DNA of 64,000 nucleotides from Pseudomonas syringae CC1557 (GTDB taxonomy: Bacteria > Pseudomonadota > Gammaproteobacteria > Pseudomonadales > Pseudomonadaceae). The stretch is from NCBI RefSeq assembly GCF_000452705.1, contig NZ_CP007014.1, positions 3,162,001 through 3,226,000 on the forward strand. The letters run 5' to 3'. How positions within the stretch are numbered: the stretch's first letter is position 1; each line of letters starts with the position of its first letter. The notes under the pieces are model-generated. The model had not been told where the DNA came from. It made no database searches and worked only from the letters and a program-made list of their open reading frames with translations. Made by a program: the position numbers and the translations under genes. Shown here in pieces: positions 50,576 through 61,087 of this stretch.

Positions 50576-53500
50576 CGCCGATCAGCAGCGTACGCAGCGT
50601 CGGGTGCTGACGCGGCCGGCGCAAGGCCTGTTCGGCCACCGGCGTTGGCAGGAAACTGACCTGAAGCGGTTGTTCCAGCCACCAGTCAAGCAGCTCGTCG
50701 ACATGCTCGTTGCCAACGTCGGCAGGTGGCAGATGCAGCACTGCACCGGCACACAGCGCTGGCCAGACTTCCCAGGCCATGGCGTCGAAACCGAAGCCCG
50801 CCACGCTGGCAGTGTGACTGCCCGCGTGCAGATCGAATGCCTGGCAGTGCCAGTGAACCAGATTGGCCAGCGTGCAGTGTTCGACCATTACGCCCTTCGG
50901 CTGGCCAGTCGAGCCGGAGGTATAAATGACGTAGGCCAGGTCGTGCTCGTCGAGGCCTGGCACCTGTGGGTTGGCCGCTGAGTGCAGGTGCCAGTCGGCC
51001 TGCTGGATATTCAACTGGCGAGTATCGCCAACCAGTTCCCAAGTGGCAGTCTCGGTGAGCACCACGCGGGGCGCGCTGTCCTGCAACAGATAAGCGATGC
51101 GCTCTGCCGGGTAAGCCGGATCTACCGGCACGTAGGCAGCACCGGCCTTGAGTACCGCGAGCATGGCGATCAGCCGCTGCGGACCACGACTCAGACACAG
51201 GGCGACTCGCTCATCAGGCGTCACGCCAAGACCGATCAGATGGTGAGCCAGACGATTGGCCTGCTGATTGAGTTCAGCGTAACTCAGCACCTGCTCACCC
51301 TGAATGACCGCAGGGTTTTGCGGACTATTCGCTGCCTGCGTTTCGATCAGAGCATGCACGGTCAGATTCTGCGCAAAAGTCTGTTCGCTGGCGTTGAAAT
51401 CGACCAGCAACTGGCTGCGCTCTTCAGCGTCGAGGATTGAAACACTGTGCAGCGTGAGCGGCTGAGCCTGCTCCAGCGTCTCGACCAGATGCCGGAGCGC
51501 GTTGACCATCCAGCCGCCGATACGCTCTGCGCCCATGCCTTGCACGGCGAGCACATGCAGATCGAAGCTTTCGCCCATGTCATCCACGCTGAGCGTCAAC
51601 GGGTAATTGCTGCGCACATCGCCGCCGAGTATACGAACGCCCTGCCACGGGCCTTCACCGTCATGCGGTCGCACGTCAGCGCTGTGGCGGTAGTTGAGCA
51701 ATGCGCTGAACAGCGGCGAACCTGCGGCCACAGCGCTGCAGCCCTGGGCGAGTACCAGCGATGCCTGTTCATGGGCGATCAGCGCGGTCAGCCGCGCATG
51801 AGTCGACTTTACTGCTGCCCGGGCGTCATCTTCGGTATCGACCCGTAGAGGCAGGGTATTGATGAAGACACCGAGCGTGCGCTCAGCGCCTTCGCCACTC
51901 ATGCGTCCCAGCAGCACAGTGCCAAACACGACGTCACTGCGGTTGGCCAGCACGCCCAGCACCCGCGCCCAGGCGACATGCATCAGGCTGGCGGCGCTGG
52001 CGCCCAGTTGTCGAGCCTGTTCACGCAGGCGTGAGGCCAGTGCGCTATCGAGCGTGCGGCGATCCTCGTCGATCGCAATGCCATCGTCACGCACATCCTG
52101 CACGCCGAACGGCAAGGTCGGTTCATCGACATCGCCGAGCATTTCGCTGAAAAAAGCCTCGTGGGCAGCGTTGTCGTTGTCCAGACGTACCTGGGCCACA
52201 TAGTTGCGATACGACACGGGTGTAGTCAGGGCATCAGGTTGATCGAACAGCAACGCCTGCATTTCGCGGCTAACCAGCTCCATGGCGGTGTTGTCCAGCA
52301 CCAGATGATGGAATAGCAGAATCGCAGTCACTTCACCGCTGGACGGGTCATCGGCGTGCACCAGGCGCATCAACGGTGCCTGAGCCAAGTCAAGGCGATG
52401 GTGACGGGCGTCGAATCGTTGCTGCAAACGCTCGATGGTCGGCATGTCGGTCGCACCGGCCTCGATGCTGATCGCTTGCACCGCCAGTTCGGCATGGCGC
52501 CAAACCACTTGCAGCGGGTTTTCCAGGCCCTCCCAGACGATCGAAGTGCGCAGAATGTCGTGGCGGTCGATGACTTTTTGCAGGGCACCGGCCCAAGCGT
52601 GCAGGCGCTCGGGGCTGTCGAACGCCAGACGCCATTGCAGCAGGTACGGATCGCCCTGCTCGGCGGTCAGGTAGTGATAGAGAATGCCTTCCTGAAGTGG
52701 TGCCAGCGGATAGATTTCCTGCACATTGGCTGCACCGCCCGGCACGCTGGCGACGATGCGATCGATTTCCGGCTGATTGAGGCTCACCAGCGTCAGCATC
52801 TCTGGGGTGATCCGCGTACAGCCTGCCAGCACCGCATTGGCCGGTACTTGCAGCGCCTGACGGGAACCCTCGCAGGCGGCCAGTGCCGCCAGGGTCGGCT
52901 GTGCCAACAGCGCATGTACGTCGGCTTTCAAGCCTGCCTTGCGCAGTTGCTCGACCAGGTTGACGGCCAGCAACGAATGGCCGCCCAGTTCAAAGAAGTT
53001 GTCGTGCCGCCCTACCCGCTCCACGCCGAGCACGTCTGCCCAGATGGCGGCCATGGCCACTTCAACTTCGCCCTGTGGAGCTTCATAGGCGTGGCCGAGC
53101 AGGTACGCAGGGTCCGGGTCTGGCAGCGCCCGACGATCAAGCTTGCCATGGCCGGTCAGTGGCAACGCGTCCAGACGGGTGAAGGCGCGTGGCACCATGT
53201 AGCCCGGCAGTATCGCGCGCAGTGCATGGCGCAAGGCGTCGGTATCGACCGGTGAGGTTTCGGTGAACCAGGCCAGCAGATGCAGATCACGAACCAGCAC
53301 AACGGCGTCCTGCATCCCGTCCTGAAGGGTCAGCGCGGCCTCGATTTCGCCCAGTTCGATGCGCATGCCGCGAATCTTCACCTGATCGTCATTGCGGCCC
53401 AGATAATCCAGCGTGCCGTCGGCGTTCCAGCGCACCAGGTCACCGCTGCGGTACATGCGCGCCTGCGCCTTTTCGCTGAACGGGTCGGCGATGAATCGCT

Positions 53501-55949
53501 CGTCGGTCAGTTGTGGCTGGTTCAGATAGCCACGGGCGACACCCGAACCACCGATGTACAGCTCACCGCTGATGCCCACCGGCATGGGCTGCAAGTGCTC
53601 ATCCAGCACGTACACATGGGTATTGGCGATGGGGCCGCCGATGTGCAGGGTACCGTTGACCAGCACTTGGCCGGAGGTGGCGACCACCGTGGTCTCTGTC
53701 GGTCCATAATTGTTGACCACCGCGTAGCGGCGGTTATGGGCAAACTGGCGAAGGCGGTCGCCGCCGATCAGCAGGGTTCGCAGGGTCGGGTGGTCGTCCG
53801 CCTGGCTGAACGCATATTCGGCCACGGGCGTCGGCAGGAAGCTGACGTCCAGCGGTTGCGCACGCCACCATTGCAGCAGGGCTTCGATGTCTTCGCCGCC
53901 CTCTTGAACCGGCGCCAGGTGCAAGGTCGCACCTGCGCACAGGGTCGGCCAGACTTCCCAGGCCATGGCGTCAAAACCGAAACCGGCGAGGCACGACGTG
54001 TGTCCGCCTGCTTCGAGCCCGAAAGCATCACAGTGCCAGTCGACCAGATTGGCCAGCATGTGGTGCTCGACCATCACGCCCTTCGGCTGGCCGGTGGAGC
54101 CGGAGGTGTAAATCACATAAACCAGATTGGCACTGCTCAGGCCAGCCACCTGCGGGTTGCTGTCGCTGCCCGAAGCCTCAAGACAGTGATCCAGTTCGAT
54201 CAGCGGCACCGCCAATGACGGCAGACGTTCGACCAGCGCCGAGAGCGTCAGCACCGCAACCGGGGCGCTGTCAGTCAGCAGATAGGTCAGACGCTCGCGG
54301 GGATGGGACGGGTCAATGGGCACGTAAGCTGCGCCTGCCTTGAGCGTGGCCAGCAGCCCCACCAAGGTTTGCAGGCTGCGCCGGGAAACCACAGCGACGC
54401 GGTCGTCCGGGCGTACGCCCGCCTCGATAAGACGCTGGGCCAGCGCATTGGCCTGACGATTGAGCTGTGCATACGTCAGCTGTTGCCCTTGATGGACGGC
54501 TGCGAGCATGTCTGGGCGCACGCGCGCCTGTTGTTCAATGCGCCGATGAATCAGTGGCTCCTCGCCAGCGTCCATCGCCGTGGCGTTCCATTGCTGAACG
54601 TCAAGCCGCTCGACGTGTGTCAGCAGATCAAAGTCCTTGACCTGCAATGCAGGATTTTCCAGGCCCTGCTCCAGTATCCGCAGCAAGCGACAGGCGATGG
54701 CCTCGGCCTCGGCGTCACTGATCCAGGCGCGATGATGAACCATGTGCAGCGATGCCTCGTCGCTGTTCAGATTGCTGCGCATGTGAATGGCCAGCGGCGT
54801 GGCTTCGTAACCATTGGAGACTTTTACAGCCCGGGCCTGAGCCGCTCCGTAGCGGTAATCATGACCTTCCTGTTCGTAGGACACCGAAACCTCGAACAGC
54901 TGCGCCCTTTCATCGCGTGATACACCCAATGTGCGATTCAGCTCGCTCAGCGCAAAGCGCTGGTGCCGGAAGTCGCGCTTGAGTGCATCACGTACTTCGC
55001 TGACCAGCGTCGCGAAATCCGCGCCTTCCGCGAAAGCCATGCGCACCGCACTGACCTGCGCGAAGTGGCCCAGGGTTGCCTTGAATCGCGCCCCGGTGCG
55101 ATTGAGCAATGGCAGGCCGACCACCCATTCTTCACGCTGGGTGGTGCGGCTGAAGTAGACATGCAACACCGCCAGCAATACGTGGAATGTCGAAGCACCC
55201 TGCTGCTTGGCAAAGTGTTTCATACGCACATGCAGGGCTTCCGGGAAAGCCTGCACCCAGGCATGCGCAGGCGCCGGATCCGTCATCCGCCGATTGTGAT
55301 AACGGGAGACCAGCAGTGGCTCCGGCAAGTTGCGGTATTTTTCCAGCCAGTATTGCTTGTCGCGCAGGTAGCGCTCGGAAGCCTGATAGCGTGCATCCTC
55401 TTCGATAAAGTCGCTGTAGCGCGGCGCTTCGAATATCGGACTGTCGCCGTGCATCAAGGCCGAGTAAATATCCCCCAGCGACTGCATCATCTGCCCGAAG
55501 CCCCAGCCATCCAGAATCAGGTGATGAGCCTGACTGGCCAGCCAGTAATGGTCAGCCGTCAGGCGAATGAGGCTGAAGCCGAACAATGGGCTGCCATCAA
55601 ATACATACGGACGGCGCATCCGCTCGATCACCAGTGCCTGAGCGGCCAGTTCGGGTTGCTCATGATCGCTGAAGTCATGCAACGCCAATGGCATGGGCAT
55701 GCTGGTCACATATGTCTGAAGCGGCAGACCGTCTGTCCCGGCACCGGCCAGAAACACGGTGCGCAAGCCTTCATGCGTCGCGATCAACAGTTCCAGAGCA
55801 CGCTGCAAGGTCGCTGCGTCCAGCGGACCGTCAACATCCATATAGCCGCCGATGTTGTACAGAGGAGAATCACCACGGCTGATCTGGTCGAGCCAGACAT
55901 CACGTTGTGCGGCAGTCAGAGGGAAGTGTGCGGCGGCAGAGACGAGCAT
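50541..55949 (-). CDS. syfA: SyfA N-terminal fragment: C1-A1-T1-C2 and first part of A2
   Basis: The first 1802-codon frame of syringafactin synthetase A. C1 (about residues 8-430) begins FPLTAAQRDVWLDQ and has the active-site HHLILDGWG near residue 145; as the first domain of the line it would join the fatty acyl chain to residue 1. A1 has YVIYTSGSTGQPKG and Leu-code residues. T1 carries FFELGGHSLLA. C2 has the extended motif HYLTAEQGD and the variant HHLVLDN, typical of dual condensation/epimerisation domains. A2 is open to LLIGGDR and then shifts frame at 50566/50567. The ATG at 55949 is the first in the frame and begins at the normal C-domain edge. Confidence 0.9.
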   Translation of the reverse strand: MLVSAAAHFPLTAAQRDVWLDQISRGDSPLYNIGGYMDVDGPLDAATLQRALELLIATHEGLRTVFLAGAGTDGLPLQTYVTSMPMPLALHDFSDHEQPELAAQALVIERMRRPYVFDGSPLFGFSLIRLTADHYWLASQAHHLILDGWGFGQMMQSLGDIYSALMHGDSPIFEAPRYSDFIEEDARYQASERYLRDKQYWLEKYRNLPEPLLVSRYHNRRMTDPAPAHAWVQAFPEALHVRMKHFAKQQGASTFHVLLAVLHVYFSRTTQREEWVVGLPLLNRTGARFKATLGHFAQVSAVRMAFAEGADFATLVSEVRDALKRDFRHQRFALSELNRTLGVSRDERAQLFEVSVSYEQEGHDYRYGAAQARAVKVSNGYEATPLAIHMRSNLNSDEASLHMVHHRAWISDAEAEAIACRLLRILEQGLENPALQVKDFDLLTHVERLDVQQWNATAMDAGEEPLIHRRIEQQARVRPDMLAAVHQGQQLTYAQLNRQANALAQRLIEAGVRPDDRVAVVSRRSLQTLVGLLATLKAGAAYVPIDPSHPRERLTYLLTDSAPVAVLTLSALVERLPSLAVPLIELDHCLEASGSDSNPQVAGLSSANLVYVIYTSGSTGQPKGVMVEHHMLANLVDWHCDAFGLEAGGHTSCLAGFGFDAMAWEVWPTLCAGATLHLAPVQEGGEDIEALLQWWRAQPLDVSFLPTPVAEYAFSQADDHPTLRTLLIGGDRLRQFAHNRRYAVVNNYGPTETTVVATSGQVLVNGTLHIGGPIANTHVYVLDEHLQPMPVGISGELYIGGSGVARGYLNQPQLTDERFIADPFSEKAQARMYRSGDLVRWNADGTLDYLGRNDDQVKIRGMRIELGEIEAALTLQDGMQDAVVLVRDLHLLAWFTETSPVDTDALRHALRAILPGYMVPRAFTRLDALPLTGHGKLDRRALPDPDPAYLLGHAYEAPQGEVEVAMAAIWADVLGVERVGRHDNFFELGGHSLLAVNLVEQLRKAGLKADVHALLAQPTLAALAACEGSRQALQVPANAVLAGCTRITPEMLTLVSLNQPEIDRIVASVPGGAANVQEIYPLAPLQEGILYHYLTAEQGDPYLLQWRLAFDSPERLHAWAGALQKVIDRHDILRTSIVWEGLENPLQVVWRHAELAVQAISIEAGATDMPTIERLQQRFDARHHRLDLAQAPLMRLVHADDPSSGEVTAILLFHHLVLDNTAMELVSREMQALLFDQPDALTTPVSYRNYVAQVRLDNDNAAHEAFFSEMLGDVDEPTLPFGVQDVRDDGIAIDEDRRTLDSALASRLREQARQLGASAASLMHVAWARVLGVLANRSDVVFGTVLLGRMSGEGAERTLGVFINTLPLRVDTEDDARAAVKSTHARLTALIAHEQASLVLAQGCSAVAAGSPLFSALLNYRHSADVRPHDGEGPWQGVRILGGDVRSNYPLTLSVDDMGESFDLHVLAVQGMGAERIGGWMVNALRHLVETLEQAQPLTLHSVSILDAEERSQLLVDFNASEQTFAQNLTVHALIETQAANSPQNPAVIQGEQVLSYAELNQQANRLAHHLIGLGVTPDERVALCLSRGPQRLIAMLAVLKAGAAYVPVDPAYPAERIAYLLQDSAPRVVLTETATWELVGDTRQLNIQQADWHLHSAANPQVPGLDEHDLAYVIYTSGSTGQPKGVMVEHCTLANLVHWHCQAFDLHAGSHTASVAGFGFDAMAWEVWPALCAGAVLHLPPADVGNEHVDELLDWWLEQPLQVSFLPTPVAEQALRRPRQHPTLRTLLIGGDRRPRLCRYQ
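50561..50573 (-). other. 17-base deletion breaking syfA in A2
   Basis: Compared with the same place in the other Leu A domains, the bases that encode LRQFHR after LLIGGDR are missing; the join lies between 50566 and 50567. Loss of 17 bases shifts the frame by one. Confidence 0.8.
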
Positions 55950-56242
55950 GGTTCAAGATCCTTCTTGACAGATAAGACCCGGATTAGGCCCTCGCACTCT
56001 TGTCACTGTATGGCCCCTTAAACCCGGACACTGGCGTATCGCTACTAATCACTGGGAGTTAGTTCAATTCAGGGTTTAATCGTGTCCCTGTTTTTCGTTA
56101 CAGACGCAGGCGCAATCCTTAGGCTGAATACCCAAAGAATCAGTGACCTATCGATTTTTATAAGTAATGGTTATCAGTAGTCGCCGCGAAAGGAGCTGAA
56201 CACGATCCTCTTTTCGCAGGGTTGAAATCGGGAAGGATCAAG
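55950..56242. promoter_or_regulatory. Divergent control region of syfA and syfR
   Basis: This 293-base gap separates the outward-facing syfA and syfR genes and must hold both promoters. It is A/T-rich around 56140-56180. CAATCCTTA at 56113-56121 is the same nine bases as the centre and right half of the palindrome at 27794-27813, but the left half is not conserved. A GGAAGGATCAAG ribosome binding site precedes syfR. Confidence 0.5.
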
Positions 56243-57016
56243 ATGAACACGGCGCAACACTTCGAATACAGCGACGATCCGCGCTTTTACCTGCAACTTG
56301 CCAGCCTGGTTTCCAGCACCGGCTGCACTACATTTGCCGGACGCATGCTGCAATTGGTCCATTCTGTAGTGCCGATTCACGGGCTCGACCTCAGCGAATT
56401 GACGCTGGACCTGCGCCAGGGCAGCGTCAGCCGTATCAATCTGCTCGGCGGCGCCGGCCTGCAGCATGCAAATACCGACATTGACTCAACGGGTCATCCA
56501 CTGCTGGCAAGCATTCTGCATATGCAGGACCCGCTACTGATCCAGCTCAAGCCGCCTTCGAGCATGCAACATCCGCAACGCAATACTCATCAGTGCAACC
56601 TGGTTTCCAGCCACGGCGAGCTGCGCCGGATAATCTGCTTTTACCGGTTGACCACCTTGCGCGCGTTCTCGCTGACCGAGCTGTCACTGCTCAAAAGCCT
56701 GTCGGATACCCTGTTGCCACTGGTTGAACAGCACGCCTATGGCCTTGCTCAAGCCAGTGTTCGAGGGGCGCGAGTCGAACCGGAGCCTGGTTCGTTGGAT
56801 CAGGCGTTCAGCGGCAGGCTGGCGCAGGACGCTATTACCTTGTCTGCACGAGAGCAGGAAGTCTGTCTGGGCTTGCTGACAGGTGGCACTGTGGCCGAAC
56901 TGGCACAGCGACTGAAGGTCAAGAACAGCTCGGTGGAAACTTACCTGAAGCGTGCCACGACAAAACTGGGCGTCAGCGGCAGGCATGGCCTGGCGCGCTG
57001 GATGGCGGGGAATTGA
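56243..57016 (+). CDS. syfR: SyfR, LuxR-type activator of syringafactin genes
   Basis: A 257-residue regulator transcribed away from syfA. The C-terminal LuxR domain reads LSAREQEVCLGLLTGGT, VAELAQRLKVKNSSVETYL, TTKLGVSGRHGLARWM. The N-terminal part has no autoinducer-binding signature. A LuxR gene in this place is required for syringafactin production in P. syringae pv. tomato DC3000, which supports the symbol. I chose the ATG at 56243 (MNTAQHFEYSDD), preceded by GGAAGGA, over the TTG at 56222 that opens the frame. Confidence 0.9.
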   Translation: MNTAQHFEYSDDPRFYLQLASLVSSTGCTTFAGRMLQLVHSVVPIHGLDLSELTLDLRQGSVSRINLLGGAGLQHANTDIDSTGHPLLASILHMQDPLLIQLKPPSSMQHPQRNTHQCNLVSSHGELRRIICFYRLTTLRAFSLTELSLLKSLSDTLLPLVEQHAYGLAQASVRGARVEPEPGSLDQAFSGRLAQDAITLSAREQEVCLGLLTGGTVAELAQRLKVKNSSVETYLKRATTKLGVSGRHGLARWMAGN

Positions 57017-57087
57017 AGCGCTTTCATGTCGTCTGAGCAGCACCCTCAAAGAGGCCGTCCATGGCCCCGGTCAGGATGCGCCGGATA

Positions 57088-59463
57088 TCAGTCCATACGG
57101 AACGCAATCACGCTGTCGCCCAGCGTAGTCCCCAGCGATCCGTGACCACCGGCGGCGATGATCACGTACTGCTTGCCGTCCTTGCCGGTATAGGTAGACG
57201 GCGTGGCCTGACCGCCAGCCGGCAGTTCATGCTCCCAGAGCACTTCCCCGGTATTGACGTCGTAGGCACGGAAGAAGTTGTCTGCGGTTGACCCGTGAAA
57301 GATCACCCCACCAGCGGTCACCAGCGGACCGCCGTGGGCGACCATGCCCATCGGGAAGCCGACAGGAAAGCGCGCCTGCATGAAATTGGTCTTCAGGTTT
57401 TTGGTGGTGCCGACCCGTCGGGTCCATTCAGTTTTGCCGGTGCTCAGATCGACGCCGACCATGCTTCCCCAGGGCGGCGCAGTACACGGAATTCCAAGAC
57501 TGGACGCGAGCCGTGAAATACGGATGGCGTAGTCACCCTTGAAGTTTTCATTCCAGTACGGCTTGCCGTCTTCGGTGAACAGCCGTTTCTCTTCTGCCTG
57601 CGCAGGACGCTTGATCAGGTTGTAGATGTACGCCAGATGTACGGGTGTTGCGACGAGTATCTGCCGGTCCGGATCGACAGCCACCGAGCCCCAGTTAAAC
57701 ACCCCGATATTGCCCGGATAGATCAGCGAGCCTTTCTCGGTAGCGGGCGTCCACGGGTTACCGTCATAACGCAGCGTGTTGTAGGTGATCCGGCAAGCCA
57801 TCTGATCGAACGGCGTCACGCCCCACATGGATTTCTCGGTCAGCGCTGGCGGGATGAAGTTGAGCCTGGAAACCGGCTGGTTCGGCGCAAAGCGTTCACC
57901 GGGCACACCGCCTTCGGTAGACACGCTGGCCTGATCGATCGGCACAATCGGCTCGCCGGTCAGGCGGTTGAGGACGAAGATATTGCCAACCTTGGTAGGC
58001 ACCAGGATGGCCGGTTGTTTGCTGCCCTCCTTGCCCAATTCCAGCAGCGACGGCTGCGAAGGGTTGTCGCGGTCCCACAAATCGTTGTGCGAAGTCTGGA
58101 ATTTCCAGCGCAATGCACCGCTTTTCAAGTCCAGCGCAACCAGCGCGTCACGGAATTGTTCGGTGTTGCTTTCAGGGTCCCGCAACGTGCCGGTCTCGTC
58201 AGGCGAAGCGTTGCCGAACGGTACATACACCAGACCGTTTTTGACGTCTGCACTCAGAGTGGCCCATGCAACAGGCGTGTCCTGCGGGTAGCTCTGGCCC
58301 GCTGCGATGGGTCGGGTGTCATGTGGATGGTATGGATCGAAGTTCCACACCAGTTGCCCGGTGAGCACGTTATAAGCGCGAATCACGCCGGACGGATTGC
58401 CGTTGTTGTAGCCGTTATCCATCACCGAACTGCCAATTACGATCAACTCACCGGCAATCAGCGGCGCGGAGGTCTGCATCAAGGCGTGGGGACGAACTTC
58501 ACCCATATTGACGCTCAGGTCGATCACGCCAGCGTCGCCGAAATTGCTGCACAGCTTGCCGGTGTCGGCATCCAGCGCCACCAGCCGAGCATCGGCGGTT
58601 GCGGTGATGACGCGTTTTGCGCAGAGCGCTGGCGTGGGCTGAGCATCCGCAGTGCCGCTTGCCGCCGAGTAATAGCTGACACCCCGGCAGGTCTGGTGCT
58701 GTTGCAGGTATGAACGTTTTTTCTCCGGCGTGTACTTCCAGGTCAGTTCGCCGGTCTGCGGGTTCAGGGCATGCACTTCGTTGTGCGGAGTGCACACATA
58801 AACCCGGTCATTGACCTTCAGTGGAGTGGCTTCGAAGGTGTACTCGCCTGCATCCTTGTCCGCGTCGCGCAGGTCGCCGGTGTGGTATTCCCAGGCGACC
58901 GACAGCTTGCCAACGGTTATCGGCGTGATCTGATCAAGGCGGGAGAAGCGCTGACCGGCGCTGGTTCCGCCATACGCAACCCAGTCGTTACCGGCTGTTT
59001 CAGTACTGCGAGCTGTCCCGGCCGCGTTGATCTGTCCGCGCTGCGGGTACGGATCGTAAAACATCATTGCAACGACAATGACCAGCATCACGCCGAGCGT
59101 GCCACTCAGAAACGGATGAAAGTGACGTCGGTCATCGCCGGCCTGCGCGCGATACAGCGGGCGTACCACCCAGGGCAGCGCCAGCCACAGCCCGACCAGA
59201 GCAAAGACGTCACCTCGGGGGATCCATTGCCACTTATCGAAGCCGACTTCGGAAACGATCCAGATCAGGATGGCCCACAGAATCAGCGCATACAGCGTCA
59301 GTGCAGATTTCTTTTTCAGAAACAGCAGGACCGCCGTCGCCAGCACGCCAAGGGCGATAATCGAATAAGCGGAAGAGCCTCCGACGGCCACCAACTGCGC
59401 GCCCATGTACAGCAGGGCCATGCTCAGCATCGCCATCGCGATACTCGTCACTTTCAGAATCAT
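57088..59463 (-). CDS. gcd: Membrane-bound PQQ glucose dehydrogenase
   Basis: Quinoprotein glucose dehydrogenase of 791 residues, which oxidises glucose to gluconolactone in the periplasm and passes electrons to ubiquinone. The first 140 residues form about five membrane helices (MALLYMGAQLVAVGG, AVLLFLKKKSALTLYALIL and others). The rest is a PQQ propeller: VAYGGTSAGQRFSRLDQITP, KRVITATADARLVALDADTG, WDRDNPSQPSLLELG and the end GGHGSLGTTLGDSVIAFRMD. Length and pattern match the E. coli/Pseudomonas Gcd family. No pqq synthesis genes are in the window. The start at 59463 is supported by the hydrophobic N-terminus. Confidence 0.93.
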   Translation of the reverse strand: MILKVTSIAMAMLSMALLYMGAQLVAVGGSSAYSIIALGVLATAVLLFLKKKSALTLYALILWAILIWIVSEVGFDKWQWIPRGDVFALVGLWLALPWVVRPLYRAQAGDDRRHFHPFLSGTLGVMLVIVVAMMFYDPYPQRGQINAAGTARSTETAGNDWVAYGGTSAGQRFSRLDQITPITVGKLSVAWEYHTGDLRDADKDAGEYTFEATPLKVNDRVYVCTPHNEVHALNPQTGELTWKYTPEKKRSYLQQHQTCRGVSYYSAASGTADAQPTPALCAKRVITATADARLVALDADTGKLCSNFGDAGVIDLSVNMGEVRPHALMQTSAPLIAGELIVIGSSVMDNGYNNGNPSGVIRAYNVLTGQLVWNFDPYHPHDTRPIAAGQSYPQDTPVAWATLSADVKNGLVYVPFGNASPDETGTLRDPESNTEQFRDALVALDLKSGALRWKFQTSHNDLWDRDNPSQPSLLELGKEGSKQPAILVPTKVGNIFVLNRLTGEPIVPIDQASVSTEGGVPGERFAPNQPVSRLNFIPPALTEKSMWGVTPFDQMACRITYNTLRYDGNPWTPATEKGSLIYPGNIGVFNWGSVAVDPDRQILVATPVHLAYIYNLIKRPAQAEEKRLFTEDGKPYWNENFKGDYAIRISRLASSLGIPCTAPPWGSMVGVDLSTGKTEWTRRVGTTKNLKTNFMQARFPVGFPMGMVAHGGPLVTAGGVIFHGSTADNFFRAYDVNTGEVLWEHELPAGGQATPSTYTGKDGKQYVIIAAGGHGSLGTTLGDSVIAFRMD

Positions 59464-59528
59464 CGTCCTTGCCCTGTCATTATTTTTGGATGCAGGTCAT
59501 GCGACAACGCCTAAGGCCGGGTGTTGCG

Positions 59529-60509
59529 TCAGCTTTTGCGGGTCGCATCATCCAGGGCAAGGATGGTGTGCGCATTGGTCACGGTGGTCGCAAGCGTGTT
59601 GATCACGCCTGAACGCAGCGCGCCCAGCGTGGCGGCCGCCTTGGTGTTTTCACTGGCGATGGCGACCACATCCGGAATGCGGAAAAGCTCTTGCACGGTC
59701 AGGCCGATGACCCTGCCCTGTATGGCGTTGACCGCTGGCTGACCATGAATGTCGATGAAGTCGTAACCCATCATGTCGCCGACTGTCCCGGATAAACGTG
59801 CCTGAGCGATTTCCTGCGGAGAGAACCAGCCCATGCGCACCATGTTGCTGTTCTCACTCATGTCACCTATACCGATCAACGCCATGTCGGCACGGCGAGC
59901 TCGGTCCAGAGTGGAGCGCACCGTGTCGTTGCTGATCAGAATGCTGCGCAGTTCCGGGTTGGCGACCAGCGCCGGGGCATACAGGCTTTCGCTTTCACCA
60001 CCGAAACGCAGTGCCAGACGGCGACAGATGTGGTCGGGGTTCATGTATTCCCCCGCCTTGAGCGAACCGCCAATCGCACAGACAAATGTGCAGTTGCGCG
60101 TGACTGGCAGGAATACGTTATCGGCCACGGCCCCCACATTGCGGCCCATGCCGACAGCGACGATCACACCGTCGCCCAAAGTCTTGTTCAGGTAGTTGGC
60201 CACCAGGCTGGCGACCGCCGAGCGCTGGGTATCGGGATCGCTGTGGTCGACCGCAATCAGCGCTCTGTCGAGCTGAAAGCGTTCTGTCAGCGCCAGCTCA
60301 AGCTCGTTGTTCATGGCCGGATGCTGCAAGACCCGCACCTCGACGATGCCTTCATCACGTGCGCGTTTGAGCAGCCGGCTGACTTTTGCTCGCGACAAGT
60401 CGAAACGCTTGGCGATGGCTTCCTGAGTGACATTCTCAAGGTAATAAAGCATCGCGACTTCAGTCATCAGGTCGATGTCGCTGGCCATGCGCTGGCTACT
60501 GTCACTCAT
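59529..60509 (-). CDS. SorC-family sugar-responsive regulator
   Basis: About 326 residues from the ATG at 60509 (MSDSSQRMASDIDLM); the open frame to 60536 begins with TTG and adds a basic stretch. The N-terminal helix-turn-helix is YLENVTQEAIAKRFDLSRAKVSRLLKRARDEGIV, followed by a sugar-phosphate-binding domain (VIVAVGMGRNVGAVADN, ALIGIGDMSENSNMVRMG, GYDFIDIHGQPAVNAIQGRV). Proteins of this family sense phosphorylated sugars. It follows rpiB by 63 bases on the same strand and lies near two inverted 18-base repeats in the divergent gap. Confidence 0.88.
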   Translation of the reverse strand: MSDSSQRMASDIDLMTEVAMLYYLENVTQEAIAKRFDLSRAKVSRLLKRARDEGIVEVRVLQHPAMNNELELALTERFQLDRALIAVDHSDPDTQRSAVASLVANYLNKTLGDGVIVAVGMGRNVGAVADNVFLPVTRNCTFVCAIGGSLKAGEYMNPDHICRRLALRFGGESESLYAPALVANPELRSILISNDTVRSTLDRARRADMALIGIGDMSENSNMVRMGWFSPQEIAQARLSGTVGDMMGYDFIDIHGQPAVNAIQGRVIGLTVQELFRIPDVVAIASENTKAAATLGALRSGVINTLATTVTNAHTILALDDATRKS

Positions 60510-60572
60510 GTGGGCGGGCTTCCGTTTCGACGTCAAAGGCCCATTCTCCCTACTCCTGCCCTGTTCCGTCCA

Positions 60573-61034
60573 CTATTGATGCCCGTCACGCTCAATCGCA
60601 TTGATGCGCTCGACCTTGGCCCCGGAGCGCGCCGCTTCAAACTCTGATTCCAGAAACGATTTGACGATACTTTTCGCCAGCTCCGTACCGATCACCCGCG
60701 CTCCGATGGAAAGGATCTGCGCATCGTTGCTCTTGCGCGCCCGCTCCGCCGAATAAGTGTCATGCGCCTGCGCTGCACGGATGCCGAATACCTTGTTCGC
60801 GGAAATGGCCATGCCGATGCCCGTGCCGCAGACCAGAACCCCGAGCCGCTGCTGCCCGGCATTGATGGCGGTTGCGACCGCCAGCGCTATATCCGGATAA
60901 AGCACTGGTGCGGTGGAGTGGGTGCCGAAGTCAGTGACTGGATAGCCCAGTGCCTCGATATGACGTTTGAGCAGTTCCTTGAGTTCGTAACCCGCTTCAT
61001 CGCATCCAATAGCCACCGGAAAAGGTGTGTTCAT
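60573..61034 (-). CDS. rpiB: RpiB-type sugar-phosphate isomerase
   Basis: A 153-residue RpiB/LacA/LacB-family isomerase. Motifs are GCDEAGYELKELLKRHIE, VTDFGTHS, PVLYPDIA, LGVLVCGTGIGMAISANK with the catalytic cysteine, and RAAQAHDTYSAERARKSNDA. RpiB interconverts ribose- and ribulose-5-phosphate, but relatives near sugar or polyol transporters act on allose-, galactose- or tetrose-phosphates, so the natural substrate here is open. It is the first gene leftward from the divergent gap, ahead of the SorC gene. Confidence 0.9.
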   Translation of the reverse strand: MNTPFPVAIGCDEAGYELKELLKRHIEALGYPVTDFGTHSTAPVLYPDIALAVATAINAGQQRLGVLVCGTGIGMAISANKVFGIRAAQAHDTYSAERARKSNDAQILSIGARVIGTELAKSIVKSFLESEFEAARSGAKVERINAIERDGHQ

Positions 61035-61087
61035 GGCGTCTGGCTCCGCTGCTGAGGTCGCATAATGCTGACCAAATGTTCATTCTG